NCBI GenBank assembly: GCA_018400625.1
Contig: JAGYMJ010000174.1
Location: forward strand, 1-6,620
Reading direction: 5' to 3'
DNA: 6,620 nucleotides
DNA from: Planctomycetota bacterium
GTDB lineage: Bacteria; Planctomycetota; Brocadiia; SM23-32
The notes under the pieces were generated by a model. The model was not told the DNA's origin and did not search any database. It saw nothing but the letters and a program-made list of their open reading frames with translations. Shown here piece by piece: positions 1-6,246 of the stretch (the first letter of the stretch is position 1; each line of letters begins with the position of its first letter). The position numbers and the translations under genes are program-made.

Positions 1-63
1 ATTTGTTAATCGAAGAACCCCAGGACTTCAACCGTTGCTTTGAAGCGGCCACGCACTGCGCCG

Positions 64-130
64 AAAAAAATTACAAATTCAAAATATCAAGTTCCAAAAA
101 AATTACAATTTACAATTTCAAAATTCCAAA
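64..130. repeat. AT-rich patch with 13-bp direct repeats
   Basis: The 13-mer AAAAAAATTACAA occurs at 64-76 and again at 96-108, a 32-base period, and a related TTTACAATTT follows at 109-118. The patch ends in AAATTCCAAA (121-130). The exact reverse complement of that 10-mer, TTTGGAATTT, lies at 280-289 just after the terminator, so the two could be arms bracketing about 150 bp. Low-complexity AAATTC/ATTACAA text of this kind is common in intergenic DNA of some environmental bacteria. Whether it is a mobile or interspersed element cannot be told from one copy. Confidence 0.45.
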
Positions 131-212
131 CCGGCCGATTTCGTGCTTTTCCCGAAGGAGCGGAATATTTTTCGCACACCGAGTGCTCTGTTTCGGCCCT
201 TCGACGCTATTT

Positions 213-226
213 TCGTCTTCGGACGA
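213..226 (+). other. UUCG-tetraloop hairpin
   Basis: TCGTC/GACGA form a perfect 5-bp stem closed by a TTCG loop with the C(UUCG)G closing pair, a very stable RNA tetraloop. It lies 32 bases upstream of the terminator at 259. This suggests a transcribed, structured RNA or the 3' untranslated region of an upstream transcript. No known RNA family is recognised. Confidence 0.4.
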
Positions 227-258
227 CTTCATTGGTCGCCCGGTACTGCGGTTGTGAC

Positions 259-278
259 AGGCCCGTCGGGCCTTTTTT
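259..278 (+). terminator. Rho-independent terminator
   Basis: AGGCCC (259-264) and GGGCCT (268-273) form a perfect 6-bp stem, five of its pairs G-C, around a GTC loop. A run of six T (273-278) follows, then CTTT. There is no A-run on the 5' side, so it should act on + strand transcription. It would end a transcript entering from the left, before the permease promoter region, and so marks the permease and downstream genes as a separate unit. Confidence 0.8.
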
Positions 279-380
279 CTTTGGAATTTGTGATTTAGGT
301 GGTCAATGCAAAAATCAATCATCGGAGTTATTTGATCAATTCCTGATATTTTGTTAGAATATTTATATCATTAGTATTCG

Positions 381-410
381 TTGCTTGACATATATATCAT
401 CTTTTATACT
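381..410 (+). promoter_or_regulatory. Candidate sigma70-type promoter for the permease gene
   Basis: A -35-like TTGCTT (381-386) and a -10-like TATACT (405-410) are separated by 18 bases in a very AT-rich stretch. The better -35 match TTGACA (385-390) leaves only a 14-base spacer to the same -10, which is too short for good activity. A leader of roughly 95 bases would result. The AT-rich background makes chance matches likely, so this is only a candidate. Confidence 0.35.
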
Positions 411-511
411 TCTTTTTTTTCGATCCCGTCCCCTGTCGGAATTCGCCTTATCGTATGTATTGTACTTATATTTTATTTTATATCTATTATCAGACGGGGA
501 TATTGTAATTA

Positions 512-1807
512 ATGATTCATAGTTTTTTAGCTATATTTCGTAATGCGTTTGCCGAAATCGTTCGACAACCCATATATGCCATCCTCATCGTTGCAGGGCT
601 TGCATTAACAGCTTTAAGTCCTGTAATAACGGCTTTTACGATGATGGAAGATGTCAAATTGACCGTGGATATGGGGTTGGGAACCATTTTCATGGTCGGC
701 ATCATCTTATCGGTGCTCGGCGCCACTCAAGTCATCAGCGATGAGATTGAGTCAAAAACCGCCGGTGCTGTTATGAGTAAGCCCGTAGAAAAAATGGTTT
801 TCGTCGCCGGCAAATTTGCCGGAGTATCTTCAGCGCTTGCGCTCGCCTGTTACCTGCTTGCCCTTATGCTCCTCATGACTGTTCGAATGGGGGTCCCGAC
901 GACCGTGAACTTCGAAATCGACATTCCGGTCTTCCTGGCGCAGCTCCTTCCCTTGCTCTTCAGCATAGCCTTCGGGGTATATTGCAATTATTTCTACCGG
1001 ACAAATTTCACCGCGGCAGCAATACGCGCCGCATTTATCCTTTATACGTTAGCCTTTCTTTTCCTGCTTTTTATCGGCAAAGAATTTAATTTTGAATGGA
1101 TTGCTCTTTCCTTCTCAGAAGCCAGCGCCTGGCCGGTTGCACTTGCGGCTTTAACCCTTTTTTTCGGAATACTCATCCTTGCCTCAGTCGCCCTTGCCGC
1201 CTCGACGAGAGTTAATGTTGTCGCCAACATAATGATCTGCCTTACAGTTTTTTTCATTGGAATGATATCAAACTATCTGTTTGGTCGGGAAATTGACACC
1301 GAAAAGGTTCGCTGGGAACCTATCGAAATGGCCGAAACAGTGACCCTATCCGGTTTTGTCACCGAAGAAAATGACGAACCCGTCCAGGGGGTACATTTCA
1401 TCGGCGATCCCGGAGATGCGGTGACAGATGATAACGGGCGTTACGAGATCGTTGTCAGGGAAAGCGGCTCTGGTGATATAAAACCACGGAAGGAAGGGAT
1501 GAGGTTTCGCCCCGGATCGCGGTCCTATTCCAATATCGGGGAAGATAAAGAACAACAGAACTTCCGTGCAATACAAGTGGATGATACTTTTTATCTGCAT
1601 ATCGCCGGCATCTGGCGGCAATTGACGAAATTAACCTATCATGTTACACCGTCCCTTCAACTTTTCTGGCTGGGTGATCAGCTCATGCGACCGAGCCCCT
1701 ACATACCCGTTGCCTATGTGCTGCATGCCGCTGCGTACGGGATAATATGGTCTTTAGGGATGGTTTTTTTAGCGGCTTTCCTGTTCGAAGGAAGAGAGCT
1801 GGTTTAA
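512..1807 (+). CDS. ABC-2 type transporter permease with inserted extracytoplasmic beta-sandwich-like domain
   Basis: This 431-residue protein is probably the membrane subunit of an ABC transporter. Hydrophobic segments lie near residues 21-43, 57-77, 103-126, 140-158, 168-189, 206-231, 235-256 and 401-425. The stretch DEIESKTAGAVMSKP (about 77-91), followed by a GKFAG turn (100-104), is characteristic of ABC-2 permeases and would be cytoplasmic, facing the ATPase. With a cytoplasmic N-terminus, the 257-400 loop falls outside the membrane, and it contains an inserted domain at about 277-354. After it, TPSLQLFWLGDQL and the last segment return to the usual family pattern. The start ATG has a GGGGA (496-500) 11 bases upstream, slightly far. 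No ABC ATPase gene lies within the 511 bp upstream or in the genes downstream, so its ATPase partner and substrate are unknown. The family call is firm; the substrate is not. Confidence 0.8.
   Translation: MIHSFLAIFRNAFAEIVRQPIYAILIVAGLALTALSPVITAFTMMEDVKLTVDMGLGTIFMVGIILSVLGATQVISDEIESKTAGAVMSKPVEKMVFVAGKFAGVSSALALACYLLALMLLMTVRMGVPTTVNFEIDIPVFLAQLLPLLFSIAFGVYCNYFYRTNFTAAAIRAAFILYTLAFLFLLFIGKEFNFEWIALSFSEASAWPVALAALTLFFGILILASVALAASTRVNVVANIMICLTVFFIGMISNYLFGREIDTEKVRWEPIEMAETVTLSGFVTEENDEPVQGVHFIGDPGDAVTDDNGRYEIVVRESGSGDIKPRKEGMRFRPGSRSYSNIGEDKEQQNFRAIQVDDTFYLHIAGIWRQLTKLTYHVTPSLQLFWLGDQLMRPSPYIPVAYVLHAAAYGIIWSLGMVFLAAFLFEGRELV
1340..1573 (+). other. Inserted carboxypeptidase-regulatory/CnaB-like domain in the permease
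   Basis: Residues 277-354 read as one compact beta-rich domain. It opens with VTLSGFVTEENDEPVQGV, continues with a VTDDNGRYEI strand pair, and ends with KEGMRFRPGSRSYSNIGEDK and NFRA. This order (xGxVTD-x-NGxPvxGV, then TDxNGxY, then a GYxFxPxSxSYSNV-like end) is the pattern of carboxypeptidase regulatory-like repeats found in secreted and cell-surface proteins. It sits in the loop predicted to be outside the membrane, where such a fold would be expected. Fold assignment is by motif; no structure comparison was made. Confidence 0.65.
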
Positions 1808-1891
1808 TTATTCTTTTTTTAATAGTGACAAACTTATTGGCTCATTTTACGACAAAATTAAAAATCGGTTTATTCGAGGGACTTCAGAATA
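1808..1891. other. Short intergenic gap between permease and first SPFH gene
   Basis: These 84 AT-rich bases contain a T-run (1813-1820) but no GC-rich stem before it, so I see no intrinsic terminator. GAGGG at 1876-1880 is the likely ribosome binding site of the next gene. Read-through from the permease gene is therefore possible. A separate promoter cannot be excluded, but none stands out. Confidence 0.5.
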
Positions 1892-3874
1892 ATGTCAAAA
1901 AAAAGAACTATTGAAACGATGTCGGGCTGCGGTTTTTTGGCCCAGGCGCTATTCATCATCACTTGTTACATATTATACGCAAGGACCGGGAGCCAGGCCC
2001 TGTTGGCTCAAACCTTGTTCATGACGCCCGGACTTTTTCTATGGCTGGTGGTTTACCTGCACGGACGCCAGAAGCGTCTTGCCGCCAGTGAAAAAGAAGA
2101 ACTTGAGGATATAAGGAAAGGGCGCCTGAGCGAAGAAATATTCGAAGAACAGCAGTTGGACCGCATGCGCGCCCATACGGGTCTGAAAATTTTCGAAAAA
2201 TACTTCGTCCCTGCTTTTTCCGTTATATTATCAGGTGCACTGGCTTTTCTATCTTTTTGGAACCTGAATGTGGTGATACGGACGGAAACCATGGAGGCAA
2301 TGGAGCCATTAGCGGCAGTAGCCGGCATGGCCGCTGTGACATTTTTCGGTTTTCTCCTGGGGAAATATGCTACCGGACTCGCTCATAGTGAACGATATCA
2401 ATTGCTCCGGGCGCCGGCGTCCTATCTGATGGGGAACGTTTTGACCGGCATATTGCTGGTTATAGCTTACGCAATGGTGCATTTCGGTTTTCCGTGGCTG
2501 GAAGTCATCTCGGCATACCTCATACCTATTTTCATGGGGATCATCGCTTTAGAAGTACTGCTCAACATGGTATTGGACATCTATCGCCCCCGGCTTCCCG
2601 ACCAGGAATGGCGTCCCGCCTACGACAGCAGGCTTTTGAATCTCTGCGCCGAACCGGCCGGTGTTTTTGAAACCTTTGCAGCCATGCTCGATTATCAATT
2701 CGGCTTTAAGATATCCGAAACCTGGCTCTACAGCTTCATGCAGCGTGCGATCCTGCCGCTCCTATTGATCCAGATATTCGCACTCTGGTCCCTCTCAACG
2801 CTGGTTGTTATCCAACCGGGCGAGGCCGCCTTTATCGAACGTTTGGGACGTCCCCGCCTGAGATCGCCGGACCAGGAGGCCGGTTTGCCGGCGAGTTTGT
2901 ATAAACCGGGTTTTCACCTGAAACTGCCCTGGCCGATCGAGACCATCAGGCGTATTGAAGCGGATAATATATATCGTAAGACTGTAGGAAAGCTGATCTA
3001 TGAGGACGAGCCGTATCTTGAAAGGACGGAGATGACGGAAATGGAAGAAGAGACGCAGGTTCAACGGGATGAAAATGTCATACTTTGGCGAGAACTGCAC
3101 GTTGAGCCCAATGCAGGTGTAGAGGCCCAGTTCCTTGTCCCCAGCCTTGAGGAAGTCGAAATCGAACATGCCGCGCCGTCTTTGAACCTGGCGCGTCTCA
3201 TGGCAAGGCTGCATTACCGCATCCGACGCGATCCATCCAGCGGGGTGGATGTCCAATCGGCTTATAATTTCTATTATCGCCATGAAGACCCGCACAGACT
3301 GATTGAAAATCTCGCTTTTCAAACGGTATGCAAGATAGCCGCCAGTCAGAATTTCCTGCGGTGGATCCATATCGAGAGAGAAGAGGTTTCACGACGATTC
3401 GCGAGGAAACTGCAAGAATCTATCGACAGACTTGAACTGGGTATCGACCTTGTCTATGCCGGATTGCCCTCTATCCATCCGCCGGCTGCCGTGGCAGAGG
3501 CTTATGAATCGGTAATAAACGCTTATGAACAGAAGGAAACAATGATTAATCAAGGTAAACGGGAAGCGGTTATGATGGTCAAAGAAGCGGAAGGCGAAGC
3601 GGCGGAACGGCTTAATAGAGCAGAAGCCTATGCCTATGAACTGACCGAAATATCCGAGGCTGAACAAAGCCAGTTTCAGGTGCGCCTGAAAGCATATGAT
3701 CAAGCTCCCCAGGTATACAGGTTCAGGCAGCATTTCACCGCCATAGAAGATGTCCTTGCCGGTCATCACCTGTATATAGTACCCGTAACGGAAAAGGAAG
3801 TCAATATTATTGACATGAAAGGAAGACGTCCAACCGATATCTTAGATATAGATTTGGAGGATAGTTTAAGATGA
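1892..3874 (+). CDS. Polytopic SPFH-domain protein, HflK type
   Basis: This 660-residue protein joins a multi-pass membrane region to an HflK-like SPFH (band 7) module. Predicted membrane segments are near 13-31, 41-57, 106-127, 139-157, 180-198, 204-228 and 285-307. The basic loops (58-105, 158-179, 229-284) would be cytoplasmic, so seven segments place the SPFH domain outside the membrane, as in E. coli HflK. The SPFH domain begins at VVIQPGEAAFIERLGRP (305-321). An acidic insert (about 371-430) precedes the core strand LARLMARLHYRI. An Ala/Glu-rich coiled coil (about 545-590) follows, and the end at 597-630 (YDQAPQVYRFRQHF, then YIVP) matches HflK C-termini. E. coli HflK has 419 residues and one membrane segment, so the N-terminal part is extra. 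A GAGGG lies 11 bases before the start. The gene ends in an ATGA overlap with the next one, implying translational coupling. The exact function is unknown; a scaffold or protease-modulator role is inferred from the family. Confidence 0.85.
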   Translation: MSKKRTIETMSGCGFLAQALFIITCYILYARTGSQALLAQTLFMTPGLFLWLVVYLHGRQKRLAASEKEELEDIRKGRLSEEIFEEQQLDRMRAHTGLKIFEKYFVPAFSVILSGALAFLSFWNLNVVIRTETMEAMEPLAAVAGMAAVTFFGFLLGKYATGLAHSERYQLLRAPASYLMGNVLTGILLVIAYAMVHFGFPWLEVISAYLIPIFMGIIALEVLLNMVLDIYRPRLPDQEWRPAYDSRLLNLCAEPAGVFETFAAMLDYQFGFKISETWLYSFMQRAILPLLLIQIFALWSLSTLVVIQPGEAAFIERLGRPRLRSPDQEAGLPASLYKPGFHLKLPWPIETIRRIEADNIYRKTVGKLIYEDEPYLERTEMTEMEEETQVQRDENVILWRELHVEPNAGVEAQFLVPSLEEVEIEHAAPSLNLARLMARLHYRIRRDPSSGVDVQSAYNFYYRHEDPHRLIENLAFQTVCKIAASQNFLRWIHIEREEVSRRFARKLQESIDRLELGIDLVYAGLPSIHPPAAVAEAYESVINAYEQKETMINQGKREAVMMVKEAEGEAAERLNRAEAYAYELTEISEAEQSQFQVRLKAYDQAPQVYRFRQHFTAIEDVLAGHHLYIVPVTEKEVNIIDMKGRRPTDILDIDLEDSLR

Positions 3875-4935
3875 AGGAAAACAAGATAACTGTCGTCATC
3901 GTATGTATTGTATTCGTATTGATGTGCGCATATGTGTTTATGTTTCAGGTCCGCACGACGGAAATGGCCATCCATTATCGGCCTCCCGGCAACGTGCATC
4001 GCGTCATTAACCGCCCTGACGCCGATGAGGATGAGTCGGGGCTGTATTTTCGACTGCCCTACCCTATTGACCAGGTAAGGACCTTTGATCGGAGGGTAAG
4101 AGTTATTGACGGCCCGCTTGCCCAGACACAGCTCCAGGATGAATGGCAGGTGATCGTTTCCGTCTTCGCCCCGTGGCGGTTGTCGGACCCCGTGCTTTTT
4201 GAAAAAAACCTCGGCGGCAATGTTGAAATTGCCAACCAGCACCTCAGAGACATTATTTTCAGTGAAACTTCCAATGCCATATCGGACATGACATTCCCTA
4301 ATTTGGTGTCAACAAGAGAAGATGATCTCAAATTTGATGAACTCGAAGAACGCATAAGAGAGGGCACGCGTGCCTCCATCAAAGCCAAGGGGTACGGTCT
4401 GGAGTTAGTTGATTTCGGTATCCGGCGCATAGCTATCCCTGAAACAACCACGGAAGAAGTTTTCGAGCGCATGAAGGCGGAGCGTGAACAAGTGGCCGAA
4501 ACATATCTCGCGGAAGGCCGCGCCAGAAAACAGGAAATAGTGGCTGAGGCTCAAAAAAGAGCTCAGAATATAAGAGCGGATGCGATGGCGGAAGCCAAAC
4601 GGATTGAAAGCGAAGGGGAAGCCGCTGAAGCCGATTTTTATGCTGTTTTCGCCGAAGCACCTGAACTGGCTATATTCCTGAGAAGGCTTGAATCTCTCCG
4701 CAACATCGCAGAAAGCGCAAGAGAAGAAGGCGCCCCCATCAGCTTTGTGCTGGATACCCGGAGCGAACCCCTTTCCGTCCTGTATTCAGGGCCCCAGGGG
4801 CTCCATGAACGTTTCGATCCGATCGAAGATATTATCCGGGAACCGGATGCAGATATCATGGAAGAAACACAGGAAGGAGAAGAAATAAAAAGAGATAACA
4901 CTGATGTTGAAACCGAGGATAATGACCATAATTAA
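3871..4935 (+). CDS. hflC: HflC-type SPFH protein (protease modulator)
   Basis: This 354-residue protein has one N-terminal membrane anchor (about 6-26) and an extracytoplasmic SPFH domain. Recognisable HflC features in order are GLYFRLPYPIDQVRTFDRR (57-75), a WRLSDP strand (102-107), an LGG turn (114-116), GYGLELVDFGIRRIAIPE (174-191), VFERMKAEREQ (197-207), and a long Ala/Glu/Arg coiled coil (about 205-258). AEAPELAIFLRRLES (261-275) closes the module. In E. coli, HflC pairs with HflK in a cage around FtsH and limits its proteolysis. It differs from E. coli HflC (334 residues) by an acidic, probably disordered C-terminal tail (about 318-354). GGAGG (3856-3860) is 10 bases upstream, and the ATG overlaps the previous stop as ATGA. 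Assignment to the HflC branch is strong; whether FtsH is the partner here is unknown, as no ftsH is in the window. Confidence 0.88.
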   Translation: MKENKITVVIVCIVFVLMCAYVFMFQVRTTEMAIHYRPPGNVHRVINRPDADEDESGLYFRLPYPIDQVRTFDRRVRVIDGPLAQTQLQDEWQVIVSVFAPWRLSDPVLFEKNLGGNVEIANQHLRDIIFSETSNAISDMTFPNLVSTREDDLKFDELEERIREGTRASIKAKGYGLELVDFGIRRIAIPETTTEEVFERMKAEREQVAETYLAEGRARKQEIVAEAQKRAQNIRADAMAEAKRIESEGEAAEADFYAVFAEAPELAIFLRRLESLRNIAESAREEGAPISFVLDTRSEPLSVLYSGPQGLHERFDPIEDIIREPDADIMEETQEGEEIKRDNTDVETEDNDHN

Positions 4936-4949
4936 GGGATCAGCAGAAA

Positions 4950-6188
4950 ATGAATGAAAATGAAAAATACAATGACATAAAAAATCACCACCCGACACAG
5001 AGCCCGGAGAATAACGCCGCCGGAGGTGAAATGCCTGAAAAGAAGGGGATTGATCGCGAAGACGTAGGGCATAAGGCTCTTTCCGATGCGCTGAATGTCA
5101 GCTTCAAGTTTTTAAAAATCGGGATGCTCATACTTTTAGTGATCTATCTTATGCAGGGCTGGTTTTACGTGCCCCGGGACCGCGTGGCGATAAAGCTGAG
5201 TTTCGGCCGGCCCGTCGAAGTCAAACTCGGCCCCGGTCGCGGTAGCGGGTATGTTATGGATTCTGAAAGCGGCTGGCATTTCGCGTGGCCCTGGCATGAG
5301 ATCGTATGGCTGCCGCTTGAGCAGCAAACGCTCGATATCGACAGAGAGTTCACACGCGGCGGCGGAATGGAAGGTGAACAACAGCGCCGGGCCGAAGAAG
5401 GGCAGCTTAGCCTGTACCGTGACAATTATCTGATCACGGGGGACGTCAATTTGATACATATGTCTTTAAGGGCCAGATACCGTGTAAGAAGCGACCAAAC
5501 CGGCGCTTTTGATTACGCGTTCAGGTTCGATTCACCGGAAGAGGTTTTTCGCCGGATTATCATTCAGGCCGTCATTGAAGTCGTCAGTAACTGGGAAGTG
5601 CTGGAAGTCCGGCGTAAACGCCGAGAAAAGGAGATAAGCACGGAAGAAGGCCCCCGATATATGAGACTGTCCCTCTTTGAAGAGATAGATAATCGCATAA
5701 TAAACTACATGAGAGCATTTGAAGAAAATAATGGTTTTTCCATCGGGATTGAACTCGTGGGCATAGAACCTATACGTGATCCGGAGGTCCCGGACGAAAT
5801 AAAGCCGCATTTTGATATGGCTTTGGATGCGGAGAGTCGAAAAGACGCTCTCATCCAGGAAGCACGTCGCCAGGCCACGAGCATTGAACAAGATGCTTAC
5901 GGAGACAGGGCAGAGATCATCGGAAGGGCCGAAGCTTACAAGACCCGTGTGGTCACCAGCGCCGACGCGGACGCCGAGATGCTTCAAAAACTTTTGGGCA
6001 TTTATCAGCGCTCTCCCAAACACGCCGCCATTCTTAAGGAATGGCATTATGGTCGTATGGTCGATGAGTTGCTGGGCCTGGCTGAAGGTTCTTTCGTTCT
6101 TCATGGTGAAAGCGAAACCGTCGGACGCGAACTTTGGCTGGAATTATCACCGCAGCATCCGCGCAAAAACGACGATGAAGATGAATAA
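4950..6188 (+). CDS. hflK: HflK-type SPFH protein (protease modulator)
   Basis: This 412-residue protein is close to the 419 residues of E. coli HflK. A polar, probably disordered N-terminus (1-45) precedes one membrane segment (about 55-71). The SPFH domain starts at FYVPRDRVAIKLSFGRPVE (72-90), with SGWHFAWPW (107-115), an insert (about 132-158) and the core LITGDVNLIHMSLRARYRV (161-179). PEEVFRRIIIQAVIEVV (196-212) is the usual helix. The coiled coil (about 292-345) contains EARRQATSIEQDAYGDRAE and GRAEAYKTRVV. The end YQRSPKHAAILKEWHYGRM (352-370) matches the HflK C-terminal helix. Its role by family is to form a hetero-oligomeric membrane cage with HflC. It starts 14 bases after the HflC-like gene, with AAGGGA (4934-4939) 10 bases before the ATG. 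The canonical order is hflK then hflC; here this HflK comes last and another HflK-type gene comes first. Confidence 0.87.
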   Translation: MNENEKYNDIKNHHPTQSPENNAAGGEMPEKKGIDREDVGHKALSDALNVSFKFLKIGMLILLVIYLMQGWFYVPRDRVAIKLSFGRPVEVKLGPGRGSGYVMDSESGWHFAWPWHEIVWLPLEQQTLDIDREFTRGGGMEGEQQRRAEEGQLSLYRDNYLITGDVNLIHMSLRARYRVRSDQTGAFDYAFRFDSPEEVFRRIIIQAVIEVVSNWEVLEVRRKRREKEISTEEGPRYMRLSLFEEIDNRIINYMRAFEENNGFSIGIELVGIEPIRDPEVPDEIKPHFDMALDAESRKDALIQEARRQATSIEQDAYGDRAEIIGRAEAYKTRVVTSADADAEMLQKLLGIYQRSPKHAAILKEWHYGRMVDELLGLAEGSFVLHGESETVGRELWLELSPQHPRKNDDEDE

Positions 6189-6246
6189 GATATGTCTGAT
6201 TTTATTCTGAAATAATAACTATCATTCCGATATCAGGAAAGCAATT
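6189..6246. other. Short gap with ribosome binding site before the metal ATPase
   Basis: These 58 AT-rich bases show no hairpin plus T-run, so no terminator separates the SPFH genes from the ATPase gene. AGGAAA (6235-6240) is spaced 6 bases from the ATG at 6247 and supports that start. Co-transcription is likely. Confidence 0.55.

Larger units (their letters stand above)
1..511. other. Non-coding region upstream of the permease gene
   Basis: I see no convincing gene here. Frames that stay open (for example 3-257 on +) translate the AT-rich repeats into Lys/Ile/Phe-rich text with no family resemblance. From left to right it holds a perfect 6-bp inverted repeat CTTCAA/TTGAAG (26-31 and 40-45), an AT-rich repeat patch (64-130), a moderately GC-rich block (about 130-260) with a UUCG hairpin, an intrinsic terminator (259-278), and a very AT-rich stretch (about 300-511) that probably contains the promoter of the next gene. 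The left part may be the 3' end of an upstream transcript. A short partial gene ending inside the first 60 bases cannot be excluded. Confidence 0.6.

Noticed and set aside
3..257. Open frame on + that stops just before the terminator
   Set aside because: Its middle translates AT-rich repeats into Lys/Ile/Phe-rich text, it has no recognisable domain and no ribosome binding site. The stop next to the terminator is suggestive but can be chance. A short C-terminal end of an upstream gene in the first 60 bases remains possible.
425..498. CCCGTC/GACGGG inverted repeat in the permease leader as a riboswitch or attenuator
   Set aside because: Only six pairs are perfect across a 62-base AT-rich loop, with no conserved riboswitch core recognised. 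It is probably chance, although the right arm overlaps the ribosome binding site.
1808..1891. Promoter or terminator between the permease and the first SPFH gene
   Set aside because: The T-run lacks a preceding GC stem, and the possible -35/-10 pairs (for example TTGGCT followed by AT-rich bases) are too weak to call.
2795..3370. 191-codon open frame on the minus strand
   Set aside because: It lies entirely opposite the SPFH domain of the first SPFH gene, whose protein matches HflK across this stretch. The minus-strand protein shows no family features.
5532..6104. 190-codon open frame on the minus strand
   Set aside because: It is antisense to the core and coiled coil of the third SPFH gene and has no recognisable motif, so it is a shadow frame.
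1892..6188. Flotillin/NfeD-type operon
   Set aside because: The C-terminal motifs and the REQ/coiled-coil pattern match HflK/HflC rather than flotillin, and no NfeD-like gene is present.
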